In this document: positions 13,116-26,049 of the stretch, in pieces
How the letters are laid out: each line of letters begins with the position of its first letter
Position numbering within the stretch: the stretch's first letter is position 1
Origin: Colius striatus
Taxonomy: Eukaryota > Chordata > Aves > Coliiformes > Coliidae
Length of the DNA stretch: 64,000 nucleotides
Assembly (NCBI RefSeq): GCF_028858725.1
Contig: NC_084761.1
Coordinates: forward strand, 27,620,501 to 27,684,500
Reading direction: 5' to 3'
The notes under the pieces: model-generated
Database searches by the model: none
What the model was told of the DNA's origin: nothing
What the model saw: only the letters and a program-made list of their open reading frames with translations
Made by a program: the position numbers and the translations under genes

Positions 13116-16100
13116 TCAAGCAGAAGTATAGATATATACACCTTATCTTTTAAATTATCAATAAAAATGGAAATATTCAGGCTATGTTAAAAGAAGGTTA
13201 ATCAAAATTATCAAAATGACCCTTTCATAAAACTCCTTAGAAGAAACAGCATTTGGAAACTAGGCTTCTGCTTCCATTTCAAGACATAATGATGAAGCCC
13301 TTTTATATCCAAACAAACTTCTGATATTACAGAAAGAATTCAGACTTTGCATAATCTAAAAGAGGTATAAAACAGGCATATTTTAAAAATATTTGCTTGG
13401 ATTACATCCTATTGCATCACAATAACTGAGAATTCAGCGTAATAAGACAACACATATATCATAAGTTATAAAAGAATATGACTCCATCTGGCAACCATGT
13501 AACAGATATTAAAAGGCTATTTATAAATGGAACTTTAATTTAAAGCATTTCTCAGATTTGATCATTAAAAATTTATCAGTTTATTTCAACTGGGCCAAGT
13601 CAGCTTCACAGCACATATGAAAATATGTAGAAATGCTTTAGGTTCTTGCCCAGACATGCTGCCAAAGCCATGCACACTGTATTTAGGATTAAATTTTCCA
13701 ATCATAGTAGGAAGCTCAGTTAACAAAAACATTTTTCTTACAGATTTACTCATTAATCAGCAGCACCAGCAAGAGACATTGGAATAATCGATGTGCCCAA
13801 AGAGTGGCAACCAATGGCATTTGGGATACCCCAGGGCATCCAGGACTTTTGCCTGGCTAGGTCTGATGGAAGAGATGTCCTTCTATAGCAACAGCTGGAA
13901 ACCAGATGGGATATCTCAAAGCACCTAAAATAACACTATGTACCTACACTTAGGTATCTGACTCATTGTTTTACTGTATTCTGTTTTACTAAAGTACACA
14001 AAAAAAGAATTTCAATCTGATTAGAATATCTGCACAAGAATGAGGTACTAATTATGGGCATAATTTAGTAATTTATAGTGAGTTTAGCCCTTGCACAAAT
14101 ATCAAACAAACAAATTGACGAAGGGAGATAGTTTCATTTTCATGTTGTTGCTGTTAATCAGCGTATCTGGCTAATATAAATGTATCAGTATTCATGGCAC
14201 ATACCATTGTTTACACTAAAATATTTCATTTAGAGGAATATGCTTTTGAATAATTTTATCCAGATGTTGGTCAAAAGCTTCCAAAATAAAAGACTTTACA
14301 AGTTCCAGATCTTATGCCCCTTATTTATTATCACAGCTGGGGAGCAGGATGCTGTCACCCAAATATCCAGTGCAGGACCACCTGGTTTGACACAGGGACA
14401 TGTGGAAGTAACAAGTCCTGTTACTGAAGGAGTATATCAAAATGGGCTGTACAGTACAATCATCTTGTAGACAAGATAGTATTAGGCAAAGAATGAGTAT
14501 GGGCAGAGAAAGACAACAAAAGTAAAGCATAAGGGCAAACAATTGCATCCCTTCCTCTGACTCCGACCTCTGTCAACCCACTCATTTTTAAAAAACCTGC
14601 TAGCTATCTAGAAAGTCCAATCTGTATTTCAGTCAATAAGTGACACAAAAGACTTCACAAAACTGTCATGCAATGTCTGATCACCAATTCTAAAGCAGAC
14701 TAAACAAGATGCTAGGAGAAAACAGTGTTAATCTCTGCCCATTTTGAGTATTCAGTTAGTCAAGTTAGAACATACTGCGATGACTCTTACTGACAGTTTT
14801 GTATCAGTAGGATAATCTATATTTAGCCCATGGACTTTTCTGTAACAGTTTACACTATGAATCAGAAAATGCTCTTGATGAATCTAAGCAATGGCAGGAG
14901 CTAAGGAGCATGACCTTTACAGTCTTTTCCTCTTCTGCCAAACGTAACAGTTTTTTATAACACTGCTGCCTTTCCAGCTTTGTGCTTCTGCCCAAGTTCA
15001 CAACGCTTAGCCCTATACTGTAAAATCCTCAACAACAACAAAAAATAATTAAATAAATAATTATCACTAGTTATTAAGAAAATCATAATGAACATCTGAA
15101 CAGAATCAGGTACAATGCTCATTGTTCTTTATACATATAGTTGCTGATCTGGGCACACACAAACAGTGCTTGAGCAACTTTCCTACTTTCAAATCAGAAA
15201 AGACTTCCATACTGCATTGTATAAGGATATAAAAACTCTCATTCATGAGAAATATGTGCAAAGGTTAATCCCTTAAGGTAGTATGTACTATCATATCACA
15301 ATGCTGTTTTAATAACAATAGTCCTTTTTTTTTAGTTCTGCTTACATCAGCTTTGAAAATACTATATAGACATAAAATACATTTCTAATATTTCTGTAAT
15401 GTTATGTAGATATATCTAATACAACATCCAAGATAAAAAAATTGAAGAAATTGAATTCTTCTGTATCTCTTCATTCCTATGACTCTATAAGTATTCTAAG
15501 GATAGGTATTTCCAATTTTTTTAAGTCATGAAGACAAATGCAGACTCCATTTCCAAAGCGAATTCATCCCTGCCCTGTCAGGTGGTTACTGATAGTTTTT
15601 CAGAGCATTCAGTAATGTAAAATCTAAGAGTATTCACAGCATCACATCTGCATTTTACTTGATATACACAAGTCACAGATGAGGTCAACAAAGAAATTTT
15701 GACTGAAATATTAATTTCCAGCCTCCAAATAAAAACTCTACATCAAAATCACTTTAGATTGGAAGTAGTGCAATTACACCACTTCTTTCTTAGTTTCACT
15801 GTACAAATCACTATCAAATAAATGTATTTCCTCAAAGGCTGAAAATCAAAGAAAACTGTGTTCATTAATGGAAAAACATATATAGTCCCAAACATTGGCC
15901 AATGAAAACTACTCTCTTATTGTTTTGCCTGTCCAGATCTTTGGATTTTATCTTTTAATTTAGCAATTTGACCTCCTTTTTCTTATCAGTACTTATATAA
16001 TAGAGTCAATATTTTATTCTTCCTACAAGTTTAGCTAACTCAACTTCTATTGCAAATTATAATCTTTTTCCAACACTTGTCAGAAAGCTAAATCCCTTTT

Positions 16101-16757
16101 TCAGTCCTTTAAGGAATGAAATTTTCAAAGATAACATGGCTAAAGTCCATCCCACTACCACATTATGCATATAAATTCTTTTTAGTAAGTTAAGCAAAAC
16201 CTTTATATTAAAAAATTCTATACAACAGTCTTCCTCTGTGAGATACAAATAAAATTATAAAATTGAGAGGGAGTACCAGTTAACAGGTGAGTAATAACTA
16301 GGACATTTATGTAAGAAGCCTGCAGATGTTCTCACACTGTAACTCTTTCCATTCTAGTCTTAGGGCACAGTTCGGTTCCAGTCGTCTGGTTTACAGTGCT
16401 CGTGCCTTCACTTTTTGCTCCAATACATACACTATGAACATGGCATTGAAGTGCATTTCTGCTTTCAATTAAAGGCAGTTTACAGAGCTCTAAATATTGA
16501 TGAGATAGGCCATGTAAAATCAGATACACTTTCAAGTACTCTCCATATCTATGCCTCCTGCTAATAGCAAGAGAAGAAAAGACAGGGGAAAGTATGCACT
16601 ATGGGAACACATTAGTTGGGTGATGCTTCATATTGCATCTTCAGTGCAGCATTTCAGTACATCTTTCTCTTCCCTAGGAAGACAGTAGCAAGAAAAAATC
16701 ACAAAAAAGCACCACTCAGAATTTCCTTCTACTCATCTCAGTCTACTGCTTTAGTTT
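13116..16757. other. AT-rich intergenic sequence, nothing recognised
   Basis: No gene or recognisable repeat is seen. Low-complexity A/T runs occur, for example at about 15030-15065. Open frames are at most 76 codons. Confidence 0.55.
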
Positions 16758-16938
16758 TCATAGAATCATAGAATCATAGAATGGTAGGGGTTGGAAGGAA
16801 CCTTTAAAGATCATCTAGTCCAACTCCCCTGCAGAAGCAGGTTCACCTAGATCAGGTCGCATAGGAACATGTCCAGGCGGGTCTTGAAGACCTCCAAGGA
16901 AGGAGAATCCACAACCCCTCTGGACAGCCTGCTCTGGG
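16758..16938 (-). mobile_element. CR1 LINE 3' fragment
   Basis: Reverse-complement CR1 3' end. It starts with three ATAGAATC octamers, then GGTAGGGGTTGGAAGGAACC and GATCATCTAGTCCAACTCCC. It extends about 100 bases into the end of ORF2, ending at the CTGGACAGCCTGCTCTGGGA block. It lies about 230 bases before an oppositely oriented CR1 copy, from which it is separated by an A-rich segment and unique sequence. Confidence 0.95.
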
Positions 16939-17165
16939 AAAAAAACAAAAAAACCCAAAAAAAGTATCTCATGTATCATCTTAAAATCTTCACTAGAAAT
17001 CATGCCACAAACTAAGACCAATGTATAGAAAGATTAAGAAAGAAACTTGCAAATAGCATGGCAGAAAAAACCCAAAATCTACATTGGGGATAATAAAATA
17101 ATTTACTGCACTCTTCTGATTGTCTCTGAAATTGTATCTCATGTGCTTGCCAGACAGGATTAAAT

Positions 17166-17698
17166 TCTGGTGTGTATTAGAAGGGGTGTGGACAGTAGGT
17201 CCAGAGAGATTCTCCTCCCCCTCTACTCTGCACTCATGAGACCACATCTGGAATGTTGTGTCCAGTTCTGGGCCCCTCAGTTCAAGAAAGACAGGATGCT
17301 GCTGGAGAGAGTTCAGTGCAGGGCCACAAAGATGATTAAGGGAGTGGAGCATCTCCCTTATGGTGAAAGACTGAAGGAACTGGACTCTTTAGCTTGAAGG
17401 AGACCGAGGGGTGACCTCATTAATGTTCACAAATACATAAAGGATGGGTGTCAGGAGGATGGAGCCAGGCTGTTCTCAGTGATGGCCAATGATAGGACAA
17501 GGGGCACTAGGTACAGGCTGGAACATCTTCACTGTGAGGCTGACAGAGCACTGGAACAGGCTGCCCAGATGGGTTGCTGAGTCTCCTTCTCTGGAGACAT
17601 TCAAATCCCACCTGGATGAGTTCCTGTGTGACCTACTCTGGGAGATCCTGCTCTGGCAGGGGGGTTGGACTAGCCCTTGAGATTCTGTGATTCTGTGA
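17166..17698 (+). mobile_element. CR1 LINE 3' fragment with internal deletions
   Basis: The copy starts within ORF2 at GTGTATTAGAAGGGGTGTGG and aligns by eye with the copy at 6255-7114, including the uncommon GTGTGGACAGTAGGTCCAG reading. The frame at 17170-17397 gives [19 protein letters not shown] and [15 protein letters not shown], and the frame at 17489-17680 gives [20 protein letters not shown]. Relative to the earlier copy it lacks about 32 bases after GGCTGGAACAT and about 25 bases before the terminal octamers, so GGGGGGTTGGACTAG runs almost directly into CCCTTGAGATTCTGTG. Dead copy. Confidence 0.95.
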
Positions 17699-20600
17699 AA
17701 AGATATACAGTTACAATAATTAGCTGATGATTATAATTCTACGAAGATGTGTGTGATTTGCTCCTATAAAACAAGTTTACCTCTGAATATCTATTTCAAT
17801 TTTATTTAAGACACCATGTTCTCATTTTCACCATTAAAAAAATCTGTACTTGCTTTGGCATTGCTTTGGCAATGGTGAAATTACACCCCTGGGGCAAACA
17901 GCAAATTTTCACTAAAATATACCTTTATACCTTTTTAGTTTTAAATGAATCACTCTACAGCTTCACATTCATTCCTCCTGCAGCTTTCTGGATGTGTTGC
18001 TGGTTGTCACCTGTGTATGTGAGAACTGTGCAGATACAGGTACAACGTAAGCTGAGTTATACTAGCACTCCAGTATCCTCTATGTTCTGTGAAGCAAAAC
18101 TAGATTCAGAATGAAATGAAGCTTCTTACAAGAGACTAGTTCAAAAAATTAAAATGCTGCATGATAGCACACACACAGGAGACAGTCATACATATATACA
18201 TTACAGAAAAAGCCTCAAAAATATTTTTTCTCCCAGATAATTTTTCTTAGTATCATAACGACAAAAGACCATCTTCACCTCTCAGTTACACACATGCAAT
18301 CTCCATGAAGCCACTGGTGTTCAAAAAAAGAGCATTTAACCCACTCTGTTGAAAAAAAAAATAGGATAGCTGTTACAAAAGCAAATGGACTAGGCCAGGC
18401 TAATGGAATCAGCAGAAGAGGAGGCAGACACTTAGGTGAGGCAGCTCTGATGTTACCCTGCAAGATGGCTGAAAAAAAGCAAGTGTTCTTTATCACATTC
18501 AGAACCACTCCAGATACACAGCTGAAGGTGAGTTTTAAGATGTATTATTAACATATGATACAAATATGTATACTAAGAAGGCAAACACTAATGAAAATTT
18601 GTTAAATATGCTTTTCACAGTAATTATTTCTGTAACTTCATAATGCTTTTTCTTAAAAAAAAAAGGTGAAGATTGCTATTCTTATATTTAATGCATTTCA
18701 AACCAAAATTGCACTGTTACTGACTTTTCTGTGTGCTGCAAGAAAGATGTAAATTGTCCTACATATAAAAGACACTCACTTCTGCTTTGTTGTATTTTTT
18801 AAAAGGAATTTCTCTATTCAAAGAAATAAACCTGTTTTTTTTTCCCTTGTTGCAATTCAAATAGTTATAAAAGTTGGTAAAGAGAATGTCTTGGAGTCTC
18901 ATCTTTTCTGAGTCTGAAATAGGATTGCTGATTTCCAAATAGTTCCTTTTCAGCTGCATGTTCAAAATCCCTTATGGAATTGAATATGCCAGCTTGTCTC
19001 TTACTAGGCTGCTTGAGGCAGATTGCTATGTTTTTTGAACAAACAAATATTAAAATACACAAAGAATTCATCTGAACGTTAGAAACAAGACACTGGAGGC
19101 TGTTCACAGTTCATTGCAATGTTTGCACAACATTCAAGACATTTTATTCTGTTAAATTAATTTAAAGCTCTGTTTAACTCAATTTATCAGAAAACTTCTA
19201 CTGTTGTTGCCTTCTGTCCAGAAGATCTGATCAAACCATCCTTAACTTGCGCAGAAGTACAAGACTGCCATGGGGCACAATCTTGGGAGACAGAGGATTC
19301 ACGGTCAAATACAGACAGGAACAGAAATGCTTTCCATTTCTACTAGTATACTCCATTTGCTTCATTTTTAAGCTCTCCAGCCACAAGACTTCTAGTAAAT
19401 ACAATACAATTCCTTGATCTACAATACTTACAGGTATCAAGTAACATCTGAGTAGAAGCTTATGTGATTGGGTCTTGAACAAGTAGTGACAAGGGAAGAG
19501 AGAAGCTCTAAGAAGCAAATCGAAAAAGAAACTACTGCTAATGATAAATGTCAACATAAAACCTGCTGTTCCCGTTCCTTTCACTTCAATCCCTGATAAA
19601 AACTTAATGAAATGTAACCAAGTCACTGTTAAGCAAACTGTGTTGCTGCCTGTACCAACCCTCTGAAATACACAGCTCTGCAAGAGTCAGATGAACCAAT
19701 TTATTTCTTCTAGAGAACAGTAAATTATGTCTGCAATGTCAAATCAGGTCAAGCTCAAATGTAGGCCTTTCCTCTTGGCAACATGTAGTAACAACATTGT
19801 CACTCTGGACTTGCTGAGGAAATACTTGAATGAGGAAAAGATGAAAACCTCTGGAAGAACAAGCCTAAAGGCTTGAAACTCTGAAGGAGATAATGACTTA
19901 CAGCAGTTGACATCTTAAAGGGAGTACCATTTTAGAGGTATACTATTTTTTTTTTTAAAAAGCCTTCTTTAATATAATTAATTAATCTCTAAACTTGTTG
20001 AATTGATCTGAGGATTGCAGAGTCTCTTTAAAGGAATTTCTTTTGTTGTTTTGAGACGTTTGATAGATTTTTATGCATCATTGCATAATAAAATTAAGAT
20101 GTGTGCTGAAAATCTTTTTCAAATAGAACTGAAAAGAACTTCTTTGAATGACCAGAGTTATTCTGAGTGAATGCATTGTCTTCATGAAGTTAACCAAAAA
20201 TGTCCATCTTTTTGATGCCAAAAGTTGCCATCACCCATCATGAATGTAGCTTGGTATTTAAAGCCCAGTAAGTTATGTTACTTTTATTTCTGGGTATCAA
20301 CACAATCTATTGGTGATAACATGGAGATAGAAATGAGCTTTTAAATTTGCTTCTCAGGAGGTCCAGTTCAGTGTGGCTAGATCACTGCTAGTCTAGATTT
20401 CTGCATATTGTAACAAAACATGGAGATGTGTTTATGAAAAACACGAAGTAAGTAGTCTGTGTTAAAAGGGGTTCTCAACCACTTGGAAGAGCTTTAAAAT
20501 GCCTAATGAAAGCATAATTTCATTTTAAAATTTTGTTCTTTATGAATAGGTCATCTTGCCCTGTAGCTTTCTTTAAATGAACTGCATAACTAACAAATAT

Positions 20601-23600
20601 TACATTTAAGATATAGTTGCATTATCTTACTGTTCTGATGGAGCTCAGTAAGAAGAACCTTGTAGGACTCAGCATAGGTTTTATTCAAGACTTGCTATAA
20701 CCAAGCAAGGACTTCAGAATTTGTTAGACATACTATGTGTTAACACAACAGCCTGATAGGATTTGGTTGCGAAAGCTGCTGGTTCTTTGCAACAATATCA
20801 AACTTTATTGTTAATTCAAGGTTCTCAAATATCTAAGTTGATTTTTCCTTAAACTTCCTTTTTGACCTTTTCACTGGCATATCCTTTGGTCTTACACTCT
20901 TTTCCAAATAGTCTCAACTTTTTCTTGACTCACATCCAAAATATTCTTTTTGAACTCTCTCAGCAACAATCTCTCCTCTGCACAATTTTGTGTTATCTGC
21001 TCAGTTCTTCTTGTTTTCTTTGACATTCAGTAATCAGCAGGCCTGGCCTGTGATCAAATAAGTGTTACAGCTAAATATCCGTAAACATATGGACTGTCTG
21101 CTGACATCATAGGGTCAGCTGCAGGATAGATATTCCTGGAGCCTTTGGTAAAGAGTATCAGACTATTAATTGCTGTTGTTCTAATAAGTTGTGTGTATTT
21201 TTATCCTAGTAAATTCTCATTAAGTCCTCAAATTTTGTGGACTGAAAGTGATGGAGCAAAAATACTCACCAATGGAATAAGTCACATCACTGAAGTTTTT
21301 AATTCACTGTTTCTTCATACAGAAGATTTTCATTCTGGCCTGTTTGCAGCAGGCTAGATTGTGACAGGTCTTTGTGCAATGCAGAATATAGGGTCTTGAC
21401 CTCTTGTCCTCCACATCTGCAAACACCTGTACCAGCATAGTAGTTACCATGTAAATCTCTTTTTCACATTTCCTCTTAATATTGTCTTGTACCAGTCCAA
21501 ACTTAAACATTTAAGAATCAGAAAGTACAATCAATTCCAATTAGGAACAACTTGCATCTTAAAAGCTATTTAAGGTCTCATTACTCTATATATACAAATC
21601 CAATAGCTCTATGTGGTCAGTTTAGGAATGTCCAGAAAATCATCCAACCCAAACAGTCTGGGAGCCTAGAAATTTGTGAGCTAATGTGTTTTTTCTCCCT
21701 TGTTTACCAGGAAATTAGGCTTATTTATGTAACATAAATTCAGGCACGATCAGCCTTTCTGTATATATAAAGAATTAGATCTGATATCCCAGTGGAGCCA
21801 AAAGAGTTCACATACAGTTTGGAAAACAAATACATAGAGTTTATTTCTCTAATAATACAATTGTGACAAGGTTTTTCTTTTGCATGCTTAATAACCATAC
21901 CTCTTGGAGCTGTTTTCACAATAGCTCTGTCATAAAAATCATCAGACAAATTGAGAACTAAGGATACTGCCCTAGAAGGAACATCACTAGGAAAGATACA
22001 TTTTTTTAAAAAATGTATTAAAAATAGTATTAGTTTGGACAGATGTCTATGCACCCATATTAGACACTGTAAACATCAAGGAAGAATAGTTTAGGTTGAT
22101 GCAGGACACAATAAATCAGGTCAATGGGATTATTATTCTTTGGTTTATGTAATAGTGCCTAACTGTCTTAAACTGTAGGAAGCTGAATTGCCACACACTA
22201 TCCAAACACAGTAGGTCATCAAGCTTTTGAATCAGATTGGACATGGAAGATGAGAGGTAACAAGTGAGAACAGCATGTGGTAGAGGCTGGCAAAGACAGA
22301 TAAGAGAAATGTTACGTTAAGACATACTGCTGCATTGGCTATATAGATATTGGTATGCTTCTAAATAACCTCACATACAAATGTAGTGAAATATTGTTTC
22401 TTTTGTTAATAAATCTGGATAGTAGCAACCCTCACTGAGTCCTTCATCTTTTGAAATCAAAGAAGAGAAATGAGGATGAGATAGAGGAAATAATTTCCAA
22501 CTATGAGTTCTATACAGAGATTAAGTGCTCGAGCAAAGCAAGCTGCGGATATTTTTATTCCTGTGGTCATTTAAAGTGAAAAGAAAGCAGTGGACAATTC
22601 AGTTGAACAAAGACCAAAACATTTCATAGGACATGTTAATAGCCTGGTACTGTAAAGAGTCATTTTAATGTGCAAGAAAGGGGAGCTCTAATGAAAAATA
22701 AGATGAGAAACAGGAAGAGCAAATACTGTTAGAACAACAAGGAATGAATATGTGTCAGTAGCACAGTACAAGAAAGGAACGGAATGGAGAGAGATCAGAT
22801 GTTAAAAACTCTGCAAAGGAAGTGAGGTTAAGAAACAGAATCAATACCAAGCCTAGAAAATGCTCAAAGAGAAAAAAGAAGAAGGTAGCTTTTTTTTTTT
22901 TGTAGAAAGAAATATGTTCAAGGTTTGGGGAGGAAAGAATAATCTAGAATAGAAAGCTATAAAATTATGAATTATAGCCTGGAATTTCATCTGAGGTTTT
23001 GTGTCTTGAATTTCACTGTTAATAAATTAACTTAATAAACTCATCAACTATTCTGATAGAAAAATGGCCCCTCAGTTTATACTGAGCTGTTTTTTCTATA
23101 TTTAATACTCCCTGTAGGTGATGGAACACTTGAGACTGTCAACTGTCAACACAGAAATCTGACATTTAGTATTAATGACTCAATAAATATGCCCCATTTT
23201 TATGTATAAAAGCCCAAGATGCTCTTCTGCCTTTGATTTTTTCTACTCATTAAAAATACACAGCTTTTCAAAGCATTCCCTGTCAAACAGAGATAATGGA
23301 GATTTCATTGGCCATTGCCTTCCACATGCTGATATACCTTCTAAACAAAAGTGTCAGAATGTTTACACAGGAGGAACCTAGCCAGCTGGACAGCTTCACT
23401 GAATAACAAAGTATAAAATTAAAGCATTTGCAACCCTTGCATGTAATACAAAAATCTGCAAAAGGTAATAACTGGATGAGTAATTTAAAACAAAAGCACT
23501 AGCATTTAGAGAAATGTAACTAAAAGTTAGCAAGGGGAATTCTTGTTCCAGATCTCTGGAGAGCATAGCTGGAATATGGCATATAGTTTTTCAATAACAA

Positions 23601-23973
23601 GCCATTATGAGCATCTTCAAATAATAAAAATCCATAAAACCTCTGGTGTTCTGATTCATATTTTTTCATTAGATAACTTTGAAAAGTTACAGGATGCCAT
23701 TGCATGCTGACAGCTCCCCACATCTGATAGGAACACTGGGGAGATGCTTGTGTAATCAAATGCTGTACATGTTTTTAAATGCTCCCATTATGTTTAGTAT
23801 AGCATTGTGAAAATTAATCTATGAACTTGTAAAAATTGAAAGCTGTATTTGTCCCTTAAAGAACCAAATTCAGTGCCTGCAGACATGCTGAAACAACCCA
23901 AAGTACGGACAGTGCAGGATGTGAAACATCAGAAAATAAAAATTGGGCTGTAATAAATCAATTCCTTTTTTTC
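17699..23973. other. AT-rich intergenic sequence, no supported gene
   Basis: The longest open frame is 150 codons on the minus strand (19231-19683). It lacks recognisable domains and I treat it as chance. A short ATG-initiated segment ending at a consensus donor lies at 18465-18527 and is listed separately. Poly-T and poly-A runs occur at about 18350, 18655, 19947 and 22891. No CpG island is seen. Confidence 0.55.
18465..18527 (+). other. Possible but unproven short first coding exon
   Basis: An ATG in a strong initiation context (AAG before it and G after it) opens a 21-codon stretch that begins MAEKKQVFF and ends exactly at AAG/GTGAGT, a near-perfect splice donor, in phase 0. I recognise no protein family, there is no CpG island or promoter motif nearby, and no second exon was found. 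By chance such a configuration is not rare in many kilobases of sequence. Low confidence. Confidence 0.15.
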
Positions 23974-24250
23974 GATGGCATCTAGCAACAGGACAAGGAG
24001 TAATGAGATGAAGCTGGAACACAAAAAGTTCCATTTAAACGTAAGAAAAAACTATTTTACTGTGAGAGTGATGGAGCAGTGGCACAGTCTACCCAGGGAT
24101 GGTGTGGAGTCTCCTTCCTCTGAGGCCTTCAAGGCCTGCCTGGACATGTTCCAATGCAACCTGATCTAGGTTGATCTGCTTCTGCAGGGGGGTTGGACTA
24201 GATGATCTCTAAAAGTCCCTTCCAACCTTACTATTCTATGATTCCTATGA
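23974..24250 (+). mobile_element. CR1 LINE 3' fragment
   Basis: The piece encodes the end of CR1 ORF2 (SSNRTRSNEMKLEHKKFH, then VRVMEQWHSLPRDG, in the frame 23975-24169, closed by a TAG after NLI). It is followed by the 3' tail CTGCAGGGGGGTTGGACTAG, ATGATCTC and a TTCTATGATTC octamer run. Short 5'-truncated insertion. Confidence 0.95.
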
Positions 24251-24774
24251 AATTGACTTTTTCTATCTACTGTTGATGGTGACTGTATCATCATTTTTTC
24301 TTGCATTCTGATGAAAACTTTTAAACTCAAAAGTTAAAAGGATTTCCAGTTGTTTTGAAAACCTGGATGTTCTGTTTCCACACATGCTCTATATAGGCTA
24401 ATCCATAGGATTTTTTTTTTTTTTAATTTCTTACCATTCAAGTTAATCAAGTTGGGTTAAGCTGTTCCTAAGAAGAAACTATAAACTTAAATGAAAAGTT
24501 ATTAGCAGACTCAATTAGTTCAAATTGCAAGTTCTAAAGAATAGTTCAATAGTTCCTTGGTTTCTATTTGGCTTTGGACCATGTCATAAACTGAAGGTCA
24601 ATATGTACAGATTTTTCTGCTATAATTGAAAGAATGATTCTTTAAAATATTAGCAAATCACATGTTAACTATCTTAGAAAACTGTTTATTCATAGATATC
24701 AAAGTAGATATCCGTTAGAAATCTTCATTCAGTGAGACTGCATCTGACTGGATTTTCCTGGCATTAGTACTAAG
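24251..24774. other. AT-rich intergenic sequence, nothing recognised
   Basis: No gene or repeat family is seen. A 14-base T run lies at about 24411-24424. Confidence 0.5.
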
Positions 24775-25600
24775 ATCATTGATATTCAACATTTTTATCA
24801 ATGATCTGGAAGTAAATATAAAATTACACTCGATAAAATGTGCAGAATCCATGACTGTGTCAGATGTGCAATGAAGGAAGTGATGTGAAATGATCCGGAT
24901 CATTTGGCAAGCTTGAATCATTAAAACTTTATTTCACCATTGCCAAATTCAGAGTCATAACCAGAAGTAAAGAATGCAGATTTTATTTATTTGATATATA
25001 TTTTTATTTATAAAATAAAATCTGCATCCTGCAGAGTAATGATTGAGAAGGACGTAGAGTCAGAATAGAGGGAATGCTTGATTCCTTCTGCTTTCAACAG
25101 AATGCATATGACCTTTATTTCTATGACTGCGAAGGATTGAATAGAAATAAATGGTCATTACTTTATGTAACATGAGTGAGATGAGGCCTGTAATACTGCA
25201 TATAGTTTTGATGGCAGTAGTTTCATTGTATTTGCGAAGCTGGAGAAGGTAATGTAACAGACATTAAAACATTACAGAAGAAGAGAATATGCCTTAGAGT
25301 GAGCAACTGTAAGTAGGTCAGACTGTTTCTTTTAAAATAAATAAATAAAGACCAAGAACTTGCTATCTTCAGAAAAGACAAGAGATACTAAAGATAAGCT
25401 CTGTTTAAACAACAACAACAAAAAAGACAATGGCTGGAGCTGAATGAAGACAAATTTAAACTGGATAAGAGGCACAGATTTTTAACTGTGATTCATTACT
25501 TTAACTGATTATCCAGGGAAATGATGGATTTTGTATCCCCTGAGATATTCACCCTAAGGCTAGAAGCGATGGCTTGAACAAATTATTTGGCTTTTTATGC
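24775..25600 (+). mobile_element. Ancient degraded CR1-like LINE
   Basis: At 24787-24840 the plus strand reads NIFINDLE-like codons (ACATTTTTATCAATGATCTG) followed by an IK-S-IKCAES stretch, which is a decayed form of the CR1 FNIFINDLD...KFADDT block. Further on, ATTGAGAAGGACGTAGAGTC near 25043 resembles the CR1 EKDLG block. The segment at 25430-25600 (AAATTTAAACTGGATAAGAG, TTTTTAACTGTGA, then TGGATTTTGTATCCCCTGAG) resembles the C-terminal LEHRKFFLTVRV...ESPS region of old CR1 copies. All frames are broken. It holds an inverted repeat at 24974-25027, listed separately. Borders are approximate. Confidence 0.55.
24974..25027. repeat. Inverted repeat with 16-base arms
   Basis: The left arm at 24974-24989 (ATGCAGATTTTATTTA) and the right arm at 25012-25027 (AAAATAAAATCTGCAT) are reverse complements at 15 of 16 positions. 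They are separated by a 22-base AT-rich spacer. The structure could fold into a hairpin in DNA or RNA. It interrupts the old CR1-like sequence, so it may be a templated duplication. Confidence 0.8.
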
Positions 25601-26049
25601 CAGTTAAAGAGAGAAGTGAAAAGAACAGTGCTATACAGAAGAGCTGAAAGATGCAGAGATGTCTTCTAGTATTTAAAAAAAAAATCTATGAATCTGTCCA
25701 TACTTTTATTGAAAATGACTAAAACAATGAAACACCATAACCAACAGAGTAGACAACTACAATCACCATTAAATTACTGTGGGCCCAGGCTGTTCAATAT
25801 TCTCCAGGGGCTCAGTAACTGTGGACTTAGAGGAAACAGGGAGATAAGGGGATTTGCATACCACACCTGACACAGTAGTGGGAATTCACACTGTTCTACC
25901 AGGGCCCTCTCAGCTCTTTCAGTGTATATGGAAGTTGTAGAAATCATTGCTGTGCAGTCAGAGATGTGTCTTTCTCCTTCTCTTTGGCTGATCCACACTC
26001 CAATACACAAATCAATGTCAGAAGGAAATGCCTTACCCTGCCTCCACTT
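25601..26049. other. Intergenic sequence, nothing recognised
   Basis: No gene or recognisable repeat is seen between the old and the young CR1 copies. Confidence 0.5.

Noticed and set aside
16993..17352. 119-codon minus-strand open frame
   Set aside because: It is largely the antisense of the CR1 copy at 17166-17698.
19231..19683. 150-codon minus-strand open frame
   Set aside because: It has hydrophobic, Leu/Phe/Ser-rich random-looking composition, no domain, no splice or promoter context and no similarity I recognise. It is within the range of chance over 64 kb.
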